The position numbers and the translations under genes are program-made. Shown here one piece after another: positions 8,896 through 17,318 of a stretch of DNA of 64,000 nt. Positions within the stretch are counted from its first letter, which is position 1, and each line of letters starts with the position of its first letter. Below the pieces are notes generated by a model. It was not told the origin of the DNA. It ran no database searches and was given only the letters and a program-made list of their open reading frames with translations. This stretch comes from Brevundimonas bullata (lineage in GTDB: Bacteria > Pseudomonadota > Alphaproteobacteria > Caulobacterales > Caulobacteraceae): NCBI RefSeq assembly GCF_003350205.1, contig NZ_QLLC01000007.1, forward strand, positions 62,001-126,000, in the 5' to 3' direction.

Positions 8896-9013
8896 GGTTC
8901 GCGCTCCTTGGACTATAAGAATCGTGACCGAAAACAATAATGGCCGCCGGACGGTCCCGCTAGGGTCCCGTCACGGCGGCCATCATTTGGAAGTGCGACG
9001 GATCGCAGCTGGA

Positions 9014-9253
9014 TTAACCAGCCAGCTTCTCGTCGATGAACTTCACAGCGTCGCCGACGGTCTGGATGTGCTCAGCGGCGTCATCCGGGATTTCGACGTC
9101 GAATTCTTCTTCGAAGGCCATGACCAGCTCGACGTTGTCGAGCGAGTCGGCGCCCAGGTCGTCGATGAAGGAGGCTTTTTCCGTGACCTTGTCCGGATCG
9201 GCGTCCAGGTGGTCGATAACGATCTTGCGGACGCGTTCGAGGGTGTCGGACAT
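9014..9253 (-). CDS. acpP: Acyl carrier protein
   Basis: AcpP carries growing acyl chains on a 4'-phosphopantetheine arm. The 79-residue protein contains '[19 protein letters not shown]', in which Ser37 of the DSL motif is the attachment site, followed by the acidic helix II that docks partner enzymes. The start ATG at 9253 fits the universal 'MSDTLERV' beginning; longer in-frame extensions are upstream sequence. It lies between fabG and fabF with 118 bases to fabF. A perfect hairpin between fabG and acpP suggests partial uncoupling, so acpP may have its own promoter, as is common for this very highly expressed gene. Confidence 0.98.
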   Translation of the reverse strand: MSDTLERVRKIVIDHLDADPDKVTEKASFIDDLGADSLDNVELVMAFEEEFDVEIPDDAAEHIQTVGDAVKFIDEKLAG

Positions 9254-9403
9254 GAGTGTCTCTCTGCCTGTTTGTTGTCGCCGTGAAGGCGGGGTCTCAG
9301 TGTTCGCCGTGTCACGGCAGCCGGTTGGAAGCAAGACCCGAGGGACTCACCGCCGCGAAGCATTCCCGCCCTTTAGCACAGCCATCGGGGCGGGAAATAG
9401 ATT

Positions 9404-9431
9404 GTTGCGCGTCGTGATGGCGACGCGCAAC
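9404..9431 (-). terminator. Hairpin between fabG and acpP
   Basis: A perfect 11-bp stem, GTTGCGCGTCG / CGACGCGCAAC, with a 6-base loop begins 4 bases downstream of the fabG stop on the minus strand. It lacks a run of T on its 3' side, so it may be a weak terminator, a processing site or an mRNA-stabilising hairpin rather than a strong terminator. Confidence 0.6.
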
Positions 9432-9434
9432 GCT

Positions 9435-10175
9435 TTAGATCATCGCCATGCCGCCGTTCACGTGCAGCGTCTGCCCGGTGACATAGGCGGCTTCGTTGGA
9501 CGACAGATAGACGGCGGCGGCGGCGATTTCCTCGCCCGTGCCCAGTCGGCCTGACGGAATCTTGGTCAGGATGGCCTCGCGCTGCTGGTCGTTCAGCACG
9601 TCCGTCATCGGCGAGGCGATGAAACCGGGCGCGATGCAATTCACCGTGATCCCGCGCGAACCGACTTCCTGAGCCAGCGACTTGGAGAAGCCGATCATGC
9701 CCGCCTTGGACGCCGAATAGTTGGTCTGGCCGGGGTTGCCCGTCACGCCAACCACCGAGGTCACGCCTATGATGCGGCCCGAACGGCGCTTCATCATCCC
9801 CTTCACCGCCGCGCGGGTCAGGCGGAAATAGCTTTCCAGGTTGATCTGGATGACGGACTGGAAGTCCTCGTCCTTCATCCGCATCAAGAGGCCGTCCTTG
9901 GTGATGCCGGCGTTGGCGACCAGGATGTCCAGCGGTCCGCCGGCGGCTTCTTCAGCCCGCGCCACCAGCCCATCGACCGAGTCCGCATCCGACAGGTTGG
10001 CGGCGGCGAAGAAGGCGCGCTCGCCCAGCTCCTTGGCCAGATCAGCCAGCACGGCCTCGCGCGTGCCCGACAGCACCACCGTCGCGCCCTGGGCGTGCAG
10101 CGAACGCGCAATGGCCCCGCCGATGCCGCCGGTCGCGCCGGTCACCAGGGCGATCTTTCCCGAAAGGTTGAACAT
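9435..10175 (-). CDS. fabG: 3-oxoacyl-[acyl-carrier-protein] reductase
   Basis: FabG reduces 3-oxoacyl-ACP with NADPH in fatty-acid elongation. The 246-residue short-chain dehydrogenase has the cofactor loop 'TGATGGIGGAIA' near residue 12, 'VANAG' (NNAG-like) near residue 85, and the catalytic Ser and Tyr-x-x-x-Lys in 'GVTSVVGVTGNPGQTNYSAS' followed by K. The C-terminal 'YVTGQTLHVNGGMAM' is characteristic of FabG rather than other SDRs. The ATG at 10175 is preceded by GGAGAGA; longer upstream frames are shadows over fabD. It is separated from fabD by a repeat-bearing spacer of 80 bases. Confidence 0.96.
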   Translation of the reverse strand: MFNLSGKIALVTGATGGIGGAIARSLHAQGATVVLSGTREAVLADLAKELGERAFFAAANLSDADSVDGLVARAEEAAGGPLDILVANAGITKDGLLMRMKDEDFQSVIQINLESYFRLTRAAVKGMMKRRSGRIIGVTSVVGVTGNPGQTNYSASKAGMIGFSKSLAQEVGSRGITVNCIAPGFIASPMTDVLNDQQREAILTKIPSGRLGTGEEIAAAAVYLSSNEAAYVTGQTLHVNGGMAMI

Positions 10176-10188
10176 TATGTCTCTCCGT

Positions 10189-10273
10189 AGTGGCGAGTGA
10201 TTAGTGGCGAGTGGCGAGGAAAAGCAGAGTGAAGGGGCGAATGTCTCGCCACTCGTCACTCGCCACTCGTCAC
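10189..10273. repeat. Inverted array of a 10-bp unit (GTGGCGAGTG) spanning the fabD stop codon
   Basis: Two or three tandem copies of a unit like GTGGCGAGTGA occupy 10189-10218. The reverse complement of the same array occupies 10245-10273, with a 26-base centre, so the whole could fold into a long hairpin in the fabD-fabG transcript. The right arm extends into fabD and encodes its last residues and stop codon. Confidence 0.8.
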
Positions 10274-11212
10274 CGCCTTCGCGAAGGCTTCCAGGTCTTC
10301 CGGCGTGTTCAGCGCCAGGCTCTCGGCGTCGGGCGCGATGCGCTTGGCCATGCCGGTCAGGACCTTGCCCGAACCGATCTCGGCGAAGCGGGTCACGCCG
10401 CCTTCGCCCGCCATCCACTCCATGCTCTCGCGCCAGCGCACGCGGCCCGTGACCTGCTCGACCAGCAGGCGACGCAGAACCTCGGGGTCCGTTTCCGGGC
10501 GAGCCGTGACGTTGGCAACAACGGCGACCAGCGGCGCGACGATCTTCGCCTCCCCCAGGGCATCAGCCATTTCGTCAGCGGCGGGCTGCATCAGCGGGCA
10601 GTGGAAGGGCGCCGAGACGTTCAGCGGGATGGCCCGCGCGCCCAGTTCCTTGGCCTTCTCGATGGCGCGGTCCACGGCGGCCTTGTCGCCCGAAATCACC
10701 ACGTTGCCGTTGTTGTTGTCGTTGGCGACGACGCAGACGCCGTCTTCCGAACCGGCTTTCGCGGCGGCTTCGGCCAGGGCCAGGTCGGTCTTGGGTCCGA
10801 TCAGCGAGGCCATCGCGCCCTTGCCCACCGGCACGGCGCGCTGCATGGCCTGACCGCGCAGCTTCAGCAGGCGCGCCGTGTCCGACAGGCTGATCGCGCC
10901 GACAGCGGCCAGGGCCGAATATTCGCCCAGGGAGTGACCGGCGACAAAGCCCGCCTTGGTCACGTCCACGCCGAACTCGACCTTCAGCACCCTTGCCGCC
11001 GCCGCCGACACGGCCATCAGGGCCGGCTGGGCGTTTTCGGTCAGGGTCAGCTGGTCTTCCGGGCCTTCGCGCATCAGGTCGAACAGCTTCTGGTTCAGCG
11101 CGTCGTCGACCTCGGCGAAGACCTCGCGGGCGCTGGCGAAGGCGTCCGCCAATGCAGCGCCCATGCCAACGCTCTGGCTGCCCTGTCCGGGGAAGAGAAG
11201 CGCGAGGGTCAT
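10256..11212 (-). CDS. fabD: Malonyl-CoA:acyl-carrier-protein transacylase
   Basis: FabD moves the malonyl group from CoA to ACP to supply the elongation cycle. The 318-residue protein has 'LFPGQGSQSVGMG' at the N-terminus, the nucleophile serine in 'GHSLGEYSAL' near residue 95, the substrate Arg in 'LKLRGQAMQ', and the catalytic His in 'VSAPFHCPLM' near residue 205. It is the first gene of the minus-strand fab run. Its last codons lie within the repeat array at 10245-10273, so the natural C-terminus may have been extended or replaced by repeat sequence. Confidence 0.96.
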   Translation of the reverse strand: MTLALLFPGQGSQSVGMGAALADAFASAREVFAEVDDALNQKLFDLMREGPEDQLTLTENAQPALMAVSAAAARVLKVEFGVDVTKAGFVAGHSLGEYSALAAVGAISLSDTARLLKLRGQAMQRAVPVGKGAMASLIGPKTDLALAEAAAKAGSEDGVCVVANDNNNGNVVISGDKAAVDRAIEKAKELGARAIPLNVSAPFHCPLMQPAADEMADALGEAKIVAPLVAVVANVTARPETDPEVLRRLLVEQVTGRVRWRESMEWMAGEGGVTRFAEIGSGKVLTGMAKRIAPDAESLALNTPEDLEAFAKAVTSGE

Positions 11213-11322
11213 GCGAAACGATCCGTGGTCCGTTGATTCAAGGCGCCGAGGCGTAGGCGAAACCCGCCCCTACGGCAAGAACTCGCCCCCTCGAACCGGG
11301 ACCTTGCGCACGACTCCCCGCC

Positions 11323-11349
11323 CCAATCCCAGTGAATCACAGGGATTGG
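11323..11349. promoter_or_regulatory. Candidate operator upstream of fabD
   Basis: An inverted repeat with perfect 8-bp arms, CCAATCCC and GGGATTGG, separated by 11 bases, lies 111 bases upstream of the fabD start. No other gene starts in this gap. It could bind a regulator of the fab operon, but no known operator is recognised, and a chance or structural palindrome is possible. Confidence 0.3.
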
Positions 11350-11432
11350 ACGGCTCTGGCTTCGATCAACGCACGCCCCCCGAAACCTGAGCCACAATAG
11401 CCTCATGACCCGCACCGCCGCCCTCTTGAAGT

Positions 11433-11455
11433 CCTCCCCCGCTACGCAAGGGAGG
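11433..11455. repeat. Palindromic repeat, second copy of the 3478 unit
   Basis: The 23-bp unit CCTCCCC..GGGAGG with core GCTACGCA differs from the copy at 3478-3500 by one base, and the identity continues a few bases downstream (GGAT.GCAG). It is a dispersed REP-like palindrome. Confidence 0.75.
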
Positions 11456-11479
11456 ATCGCAGACCTCGCCGATTGCACT

Positions 11480-11521
11480 CATTGCACCAATTGCACTGTT
11501 TTTTTCGTCGCGCAGTGCAAT
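11480..11521 (-). repeat. 42-bp dispersed hairpin repeat, copy 1
   Basis: Read on the minus strand, this unit starts ATTGCACTG, has a 14-base A-rich loop and then CAGTGCAAT, giving perfect 9-bp arms, followed by TGGTGCAATG. The copy at 19326-19367 is identical at 40 of 42 positions. It lies 10 bases downstream of the NRAMP-like gene stop, in the same orientation relative to that gene as copy 2 has to dnaB. It may act as a 3'-end hairpin; the A-run in the loop replaces the usual T-tract. Confidence 0.85.
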
Positions 11522-11530
11522 CGCCGCCCC

Positions 11531-12814
11531 TCAGAACAACCCCGCCAACTCCTTGCCGGCCAGCACGGCGAACAGCAGCCCTCCCGCCGCCAGCAGCGTG
11601 TTCGACAGCCCATGACTGCGCCACTCCCTCGGCACCCGGTCGCTGTTCAGCAGCCACAGAAGCGTCCCCGCCAGGAAGGGCATGAACAGGCTGCCCAGCA
11701 CGCCATAGGCGACAATCAGACCGAAGGGCCGGTCCATGAACAGCAGGGCCATGGGCGGGAAGGTCAGCCACAGAGCGAACCCTCTGAACGCCCGGCTGCG
11801 GTCGCCGCGCACCGCCTCCTCGCCCGCCCGACCCCGTACATGGGCGGTGAAGTCGGCGAACATCAGGCTGACGCCCTGCCAGACGCCCAGCAGGCTTGAG
11901 AAGCTGGTGGCCCAAAAGCCGACCAGGAACAGAATGGAGATCGGTCGCCCGAACCGCTCCCTCAACACCTGATCCAGATCCAGCAGCCCCCGCTCGCCGC
12001 CTTGCAAGGCTATGCCCACCGCGTACAGCAGCTCGGCCCCGACGATCAGCATGGCCACCACGAAGACCCCGGTGACGATATAGGCGACCCGGTTGTCCAG
12101 CCGCATCACCGCCATCCAGCCAGGCCCCTTCCAGCCCTTGGCGTTCAGCCAGTATCCATAGGCCGCCATGGTGATGGTCCCGCCCACCCCGCCGATCAGG
12201 CCCAGGGTGTAAAAGACCGACCCCTGCGGCAGGGTGGGCCACAGTCCGGTCATCAGGGCCGGAATATCCGGCGTCACGATCACGGCCAGGCCGACCACGG
12301 TGACGAACATCACCCCGACGCAGGCCGTCATCACCTTCTCGAACACGCCGTATCCGCCGAACCAGACGAAGGTCAGCCCCGCGATCCCGCTCAGCATCCC
12401 CCAGACCTTCAGGTCCAGCACCGGGAACAGGGCCGCCAGCGGCAGGGCCGTGGCCGTCATGGCCGCCGCCCCGTACACAAAGCCCCAGATGACGACATAG
12501 AGGCCGAAATAGAGGCCGGCCCAGTTCAGCCGCCCGCCTATCGCGCCGGGCAGCAGCCCCCGCCCCAGGCTCGACCAGCCGTCAAAGATCGTCCGCTCGC
12601 TGGCCAGGGTCCAGCGCCCCACCGCCTCGGCCAGGGCGATCTTCAGCACCGTCCCTATGATGGCCGCCCAAAGCAGGGCGTAGCCGAAGCGCGAGCCGGC
12701 GATCAGGGTCGCCACCAGATCGCCCGCCCCGACGCCCGTCGCCGCGACGACGATGCCCGGCCCGATCAGGGACCAGCGCCTTTTCAGGGCGACGTTCGGC
12801 TCGGTCGAGGTCAT
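11531..12814 (-). CDS. Divergent NRAMP-family (Nramp-related) membrane transporter
   Basis: This 427-residue integral membrane protein shows about eleven hydrophobic segments and NRAMP-like layout: TM1 includes 'GPGIVVAATGVGAGDLVA' and the TM6 region includes 'GGVGGTITMAAYGYWLN'. Canonical NRAMP metal transporters bind Mn2+ or Fe2+ through a DPGN motif in TM1 and MPH in TM6. Here TM1 has GVGAGD and TM6 has TMAAYG, so the standard metal-binding residues are not present. Nramp-related proteins with altered motifs are known for Mg2+ and Al3+, so the substrate is open. The ATG at 12814 gives 'MTSTEPN'; an upstream in-frame extension is basic and low in complexity. It diverges from rpsF and stands alone. 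Confidence 0.8.
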   Translation of the reverse strand: MTSTEPNVALKRRWSLIGPGIVVAATGVGAGDLVATLIAGSRFGYALLWAAIIGTVLKIALAEAVGRWTLASERTIFDGWSSLGRGLLPGAIGGRLNWAGLYFGLYVVIWGFVYGAAAMTATALPLAALFPVLDLKVWGMLSGIAGLTFVWFGGYGVFEKVMTACVGVMFVTVVGLAVIVTPDIPALMTGLWPTLPQGSVFYTLGLIGGVGGTITMAAYGYWLNAKGWKGPGWMAVMRLDNRVAYIVTGVFVVAMLIVGAELLYAVGIALQGGERGLLDLDQVLRERFGRPISILFLVGFWATSFSSLLGVWQGVSLMFADFTAHVRGRAGEEAVRGDRSRAFRGFALWLTFPPMALLFMDRPFGLIVAYGVLGSLFMPFLAGTLLWLLNSDRVPREWRSHGLSNTLLAAGGLLFAVLAGKELAGLF

Positions 12815-13062
12815 GCGGCGTCTCCGATCAGGCGAAAACCCTCCCCTGCTTCGGCCCCGCTTGGCAATGCAGACCCGCGCGCGGCGCGCCATCCTTGCCC
12901 TGTCGGCCTTTTTCCCCTATACGCGCCGCCTTTCCAGGGCTTCGGTCCTGATGCGGAACGCCAAAGGGTTCGGGAAGTCCTCCCGGCCGCCGCTTCAGGA
13001 GCCATCGTGGACAGGACTTACCCGGTCCGTTTCACGCCGATGCCCACAAGGGAGACTACCGC

Positions 13063-13443
13063 ATGGCTCTTTACGAGCACACGGTCATGACGCGCCAGGA
13101 TATCTCGGCGCAACAGGCCGAAGCGCTGAACGACACCATCAAGGCTCTGATCGAAGAAGGCGGCGGCGCCGTCGCCAAGATCGAGTACTGGGGTCTGCGC
13201 AACCTGACCTACCGGGTCAAGAAGAACCGCAAGGCTCACTATTCCCTGCTCGCCATCGACGCCCCGGCTGCCGCCGTGGCCGAAGTCGAACGTCAGCTGT
13301 CGCTGAACGAAGACGTCCTGCGCTGGCTGACCGTCCGCGTCGAGGAACTCGACCTGGAACTGTCGCCCCTGCTGGCCCGTCGTGAACGTGAGCGCGATCG
13401 TGATCGCCCCGCGCGCACCGACGAAGCTGCGGCTTCGGAATAA
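13063..13443 (+). CDS. rpsF: 30S ribosomal protein S6
   Basis: S6 binds the central domain of 16S rRNA together with S18. The 126-residue protein has the typical start '[15 protein letters not shown]' and the family segment '[19 protein letters not shown]'. A highly charged Arg/Glu/Asp C-terminal tail (about residues 106-126) extends beyond the folded domain, as in other alphaproteobacteria. It leads the rpsF-rpsR-rplI operon. The 248 bases upstream hold the operon promoter, but I could not identify a known S6:S18 leader structure by eye. Confidence 0.98.
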   Translation: MALYEHTVMTRQDISAQQAEALNDTIKALIEEGGGAVAKIEYWGLRNLTYRVKKNRKAHYSLLAIDAPAAAVAEVERQLSLNEDVLRWLTVRVEELDLELSPLLARRERERDRDRPARTDEAAASE

Positions 13444-13454
13444 GGAACCGGATC

Positions 13455-13733
13455 ATGACCGACACAACCGCTCCCTCCCCGGGCGCCCCGGCCGGCTCCG
13501 GCGCCGCCGGACGTCGTCCCTTCTATCGTCGTCGCAAGGTCTGCCCCTTCTCGGGCGCCAACGCACCGAAGATCGACTACAAGGACGTGAAGCTGCTGCA
13601 GCGTTACGTTTCCGAACGCGGCAAGATCGTGCCCTCGCGCATCACCGCCGTTTCCGCCAAGAAGCAACGCGAACTGGCCAAGGCCATCAAGCGCGCTCGC
13701 TACCTGGCCCTCCTGCCGTACGTGGTGAAGTAA
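13455..13733 (+). CDS. rpsR: 30S ribosomal protein S18
   Basis: S18 is the S6 partner in the small subunit platform. The 92-residue protein has the motif '[20 protein letters not shown]' and the ending '[13 protein letters not shown]', both characteristic. The N-terminus carries an Ala/Gly/Pro-rich extension before '[16 protein letters not shown]'. 'CPFSG' has only one cysteine, so this is a zinc-free form. It starts 11 bases after rpsF and ends just before rplI. Confidence 0.97.
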   Translation: MTDTTAPSPGAPAGSGAAGRRPFYRRRKVCPFSGANAPKIDYKDVKLLQRYVSERGKIVPSRITAVSAKKQRELAKAIKRARYLALLPYVVK

Positions 13734-13734
13734 G

Positions 13735-14319
13735 ATGAAGGTCGTTCTGCTGGAACGCGTCGAGAACCTCGGCGCCATCGGCGACGTCGTCACCGTCAAG
13801 GACGGCTTCGCTCGTAACTACCTGCTGCCGCGCGACAAGGCTCGTCGCGCGACCTCGGCCAACCTGAAAGCGTTCGAACTCGACCGCGCGGCTATCGAAG
13901 CCCGCAACGAGAAGAACAAGGCCGACGCACAGAAGGTCGCCGACAAGATCGACGGCCAGACCTACGTCATGATCCGTCAGGCCGGTGAAACGGGTCACCT
14001 GTACGGTTCGGTCGCCGGTCGCGACGTGGCTGAAATCATTCAGTCCGAAGGCGGCAAGGTCGAGCGTTCGCAAGTCGTGCTGAACGTCGCGATCAAGGCC
14101 CTGGGCGTCCACGAAGTGCCGGTTCGCCTGCACCCCGAGGTCCGCGCCACGGTCAAGATCAACATCGCCCGCTCGGCCGAAGAAGCCGAACGTCAAGCCA
14201 AGGGCGAGGATGTCATCCGCGCCCAGTTCGACGACGAGCGCAACGCAGCCGAGCAGTCCGCCAAGGAACTGATCGAAGGCGGCGCTGGTCAGCAAGAAGG
14301 CTTCGGCGACGAAGCCTGA
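13735..14319 (+). CDS. rplI: 50S ribosomal protein L9
   Basis: L9 binds 23S rRNA near the L1 stalk and helps hold the reading frame. The 194-residue protein has the N-terminal signature '[19 protein letters not shown]' and '[16 protein letters not shown]', then the long connecting helix and the C-terminal domain with '[12 protein letters not shown]'. An alphaproteobacterial C-terminal extension of about 40 acidic and polar residues is present. The ATG follows the rpsR stop by one base. A strong terminator follows. Confidence 0.98.
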   Translation: MKVVLLERVENLGAIGDVVTVKDGFARNYLLPRDKARRATSANLKAFELDRAAIEARNEKNKADAQKVADKIDGQTYVMIRQAGETGHLYGSVAGRDVAEIIQSEGGKVERSQVVLNVAIKALGVHEVPVRLHPEVRATVKINIARSAEEAERQAKGEDVIRAQFDDERNAAEQSAKELIEGGAGQQEGFGDEA

Positions 14320-14344
14320 TCTGTCGACTGACGGTATCGATCAA

Positions 14345-14375
14345 GGGGCGCGTCCTTCGGGACGCGCCCCTTTTT
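14345..14375 (+). terminator. Rho-independent terminator of the rpsF-rpsR-rplI operon
   Basis: A perfect 11-bp GC-rich stem, GGGGCGCGTCC / GGACGCGCCCC, closed by a stable TTCG tetraloop, is followed by five T. It lies 25 bases after the rplI stop. Confidence 0.93.
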
Positions 14376-14687
14376 CTTGGCCGGTCTGTTTAGTTTTTCT
14401 GGGCACAGCACCACATAATCTCGATATCCCGCGCCGTTTTCGCACCGCAATATGGTCACAGCTCATCCTCCTTCGATGGGCGGGAGATGACGATGCGAAT
14501 GCGCTTCTACGCGGACACCCATCGCCCGGTCGCTCGACCGGGACGATGTCCGGCCCGCCGCTGACCCGACTAAGGTCGGTCCGCCGCCGGCCTTGACGAC
14601 CAACGTTACTGACGCACAGTTCCATCGTCGCTGCTCAACGGCGCGGCGCGATTCCTTGCGTCCAATCAGAAAAGCAGACCTCTCGAG
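14376..14687. other. Non-coding gap upstream of a TonB-dependent receptor gene
   Basis: This 312-base stretch between the L9 terminator and the receptor gene must hold the receptor promoter. I see no open frame with a credible start and ribosome-binding site, no riboswitch and no clear operator such as a Fur box. Confidence 0.5.
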
Positions 14688-17138
14688 ATGAACCGAACCC
14701 CCGCCTTCCGCTCCGCCCTGTTCCTGGCGTCCTCCAGCGTCACGCTGCTGCTCGCCGGCGCCGCCGCCGCCCAGCAAGCCTCGGTTGACCCCACCGCCGT
14801 TGACGACATCGTCGTGACCGGCACCCGCGTCGCCAACCGCTCGCGCCTCGACACCGTCGCGCCCGTGGACGTGGTCACGGCGGAAACTCTGGAGCAACGC
14901 GGCACGACCGAGTTGGCGGCCCAGCTCGCGGCCTCGGTGCCCGCGCTGAACTTCCCGCGCCCCTCGGCGACCGACGGCACCGACTCCATCCGCCCGGCCA
15001 CCCTGCGCGGGCAGGGTCCTGATCAGACCCTGGTTCTGGTCAACGGCGTGCGCCGCCACCAGACCGCTCTGGTCAATCTAAACGGCTCGGTCGGGCGGGG
15101 CTCCTCCGCCGTGGACCTGAACGCCATCCCGTCCTCGGCGGTCGAGCGCATCGAGGTGCTGCGCGACGGCGCGGCGGCCCAGTATGGCTCCGACGCCATC
15201 GCCGGGGTTCTGAACCTGCGTCTGCGCGAAGCGCGCGACGGCGGCGGCGCGACCGTCACCTATGGCCAGTATGTCACCGACTATGACGGCTTCTACGGCC
15301 GCAAGGGCAAGATCCGCGACGGCGACACCCTGACGGTATCGGGGTGGCAGGGCTTCGCCATAGGCGATGAAGGCTTCCTGACCGCCTCGGTCGAGTATCG
15401 TGACCGCGACCGCACCAACCGTTCGGACATCAACCCGACCCTGGGCCGCATCACCGGCGGTCAGGGCGACGCCCAGGCCGAAGATCTGTCGGTCTATCTG
15501 AATGCTGGCGTCCCGCTGGCGGCCGGCTGGGAAGCCTATGGTTGGGCCGGCTATCAGAAGCGCGACGCCTCAGCCGCCGCCTTCTATCGCACCCCGACGG
15601 ACGCCACCCAGAACCCCGACTATGGCTCGGGCCGCAAGTATCCGAACGGCTACCTGCCCGAGATCCTGACGGACACGACCGACTGGACCGCTGCGGGCGG
15701 CGTCCGTGGCTCTCTGGGCGAATGGGGCATCGACATCAATCTCGGCTACGGCTCGAACAAGATCGAGTTCGGCGCCGAGAACACCATGAACCCGACCTAC
15801 GGCATCGACGGTCCGACCCAGTTCGACGCCGGGTCGCTGCAGTATGATCAGCTCGTGTTCGGCGTCGACGCCAGCCGCGAGTACGACCTGGGCTGGCACG
15901 GCCCTCTGAACGTGGCCGTCGGCCTTGAGGCCCGTAGCGAAAACTATCAGATCGGAGCCGGCGAAGAAGCCTCCTACGCTCGCGGCCCAGTTCTGACAGC
16001 CGGAGGCGCCACCCTCGCCTTCGGCTCGCGCGGCTTCACCGGCTTCACGCCGAGCAACGAGGTGGACGAAGATCGCAACAACGTCGGGGTCTATCTGGAC
16101 CTGGAAGGCGAGGTCATCGACGGCCTGACCCTGTCGGGTGCCGTTCGCTACGAGAACTATTCGGACTTCGGCGACAACGTCTCGGGCAAGTTCGCGGCCC
16201 GCTACGACTTCACCCCCCATTTCGCGGTCCGCGGCGCGGTCTCGACCGGCTTCCGCGCCCCCAGCCTGCAACAGCAGTACTATACCCAGACCTCGATCCT
16301 CTACATCGACAACGTGCCCTACGAGACCGGCACCTATCCGTCGATCAGCGAGGTCGGCGCAGCGCTCGGCGGCACGCCGCTGGATGCCGAGGAGTCCGTC
16401 AACTATTCGCTGGGCTTCGTGGCCCGCAACGGCCCGTTCGAGCTGACGGCTGACGCCTATCGCATCGACATCAAGGACCGCATCATCCTGTCAGAAACCC
16501 TGACCGGCAAAGCGCCCGGCACAAAGGACGCAACAGCCAACGAGCTTGCGATTTTCGGCATTCTCCAACCCTATGGCGCATCGGCCGCGCGCTTCTTCAT
16601 CAACGGCGTGGACACTGAAACAACGGGTCTGGACGTCGTCGCCCGCTATCGCGCCGAGACCGCTGTCGGCCACCGCCTGGACTTCACCCTGGCGGGCAAC
16701 GTCAACGACTTCAAAGTCACCAAGACGCCGGTGACCGAGAGCCGCGTCCTGCCCACGCCGACCAGCCTGTTCGGGCGTCAGGCCGTGGCCCGCTTTGAAG
16801 AAGGCTCCCCGCCTTGGAAGGTGGTGTTCCAGACCGACTGGGAAGCCCAGCGCCTGGGCGGCACGGTTCGCCTGACCGGCTATGGCGACGTTCTGGCGGC
16901 CGGCTCCTCCGAGGCCACTGACCTGGAACTGGGCGCCGCCCTGGTGGCCGATTTCGAGGCGCGTTACCGCCTCACGGACAAGGTCATCATCTCGGTCGGG
17001 GCCGACAACATCCTGGACCAGTACCCGCGCCAGAGCCTGCGCGCCAACAATACGACCGGCGCCTTTCCCTTCTCCAACTTCTCGCCCTACGGCTTCAACG
17101 GCCGCTTCGTCTATGGCCGCATCGCGGTGAAGTGGTGA
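14688..17138 (+). CDS. TonB-dependent outer-membrane receptor
   Basis: This is an 816-residue active-transport barrel for an unidentified substrate. It has a signal peptide ending near 'AGAAAAQQ', a TonB-box-like start 'DDIVVTGTRVANRS', a plug domain with 'TLRGQGPDQTLVLVNGVRR' and 'VERIEVLRDGAAAQYGSDAI', and a 22-strand-type beta-barrel. It ends in 'NGRFVYGRIAVKW', with a C-terminal aromatic residue as expected for Bam-dependent insertion. The plug resembles the Caulobacterales and sphingomonad receptors with 'AQYGSDAIAGV', often linked to nutrient polymers or sterol-like compounds, but no substrate can be assigned. No transport gene lies next to it; upstream is the L9 operon and downstream a small secreted protein. 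Confidence 0.92.
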   Translation: MNRTPAFRSALFLASSSVTLLLAGAAAAQQASVDPTAVDDIVVTGTRVANRSRLDTVAPVDVVTAETLEQRGTTELAAQLAASVPALNFPRPSATDGTDSIRPATLRGQGPDQTLVLVNGVRRHQTALVNLNGSVGRGSSAVDLNAIPSSAVERIEVLRDGAAAQYGSDAIAGVLNLRLREARDGGGATVTYGQYVTDYDGFYGRKGKIRDGDTLTVSGWQGFAIGDEGFLTASVEYRDRDRTNRSDINPTLGRITGGQGDAQAEDLSVYLNAGVPLAAGWEAYGWAGYQKRDASAAAFYRTPTDATQNPDYGSGRKYPNGYLPEILTDTTDWTAAGGVRGSLGEWGIDINLGYGSNKIEFGAENTMNPTYGIDGPTQFDAGSLQYDQLVFGVDASREYDLGWHGPLNVAVGLEARSENYQIGAGEEASYARGPVLTAGGATLAFGSRGFTGFTPSNEVDEDRNNVGVYLDLEGEVIDGLTLSGAVRYENYSDFGDNVSGKFAARYDFTPHFAVRGAVSTGFRAPSLQQQYYTQTSILYIDNVPYETGTYPSISEVGAALGGTPLDAEESVNYSLGFVARNGPFELTADAYRIDIKDRIILSETLTGKAPGTKDATANELAIFGILQPYGASAARFFINGVDTETTGLDVVARYRAETAVGHRLDFTLAGNVNDFKVTKTPVTESRVLPTPTSLFGRQAVARFEEGSPPWKVVFQTDWEAQRLGGTVRLTGYGDVLAAGSSEATDLELGAALVADFEARYRLTDKVIISVGADNILDQYPRQSLRANNTTGAFPFSNFSPYGFNGRFVYGRIAVKW

Positions 17139-17166
17139 TCGGAACCTCAGCCTAGGCGGCAGTCCC

Positions 17167-17195
17167 CGCGAGGAGGGCCTTCTTCCCTCCTCGCG
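17167..17195 (+). terminator. Hairpin downstream of the TonB receptor gene
   Basis: Perfect 11-bp arms CGCGAGGAGGG / CCCTCCTCGCG with a 7-base loop begin 28 bases after the receptor stop. There is no T-run, so it may stabilise the 3' end rather than terminate by itself. Confidence 0.55.
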
Positions 17196-17318
17196 CCGGA
17201 CGCTGTTGCTGAGGGGCGACGTGGCGGCTGCGGCGGCCCCCGCCGCGGCCGTCTCGTCAGCCATTGTTCCGCCACAGACATCGAACCAAGCTGGGCCATT
17301 CCAATCGGAGGGGTCCGT

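Noticed and set aside
14688..17138. Long open frames on the minus strand inside the TonB receptor gene (for example 15570-16271 and 16491-17393)
   Set aside because: They are GC-rich antisense shadows of the receptor codons, with low-complexity Arg/Gly/Ala composition and no ribosome-binding site or family resemblance.
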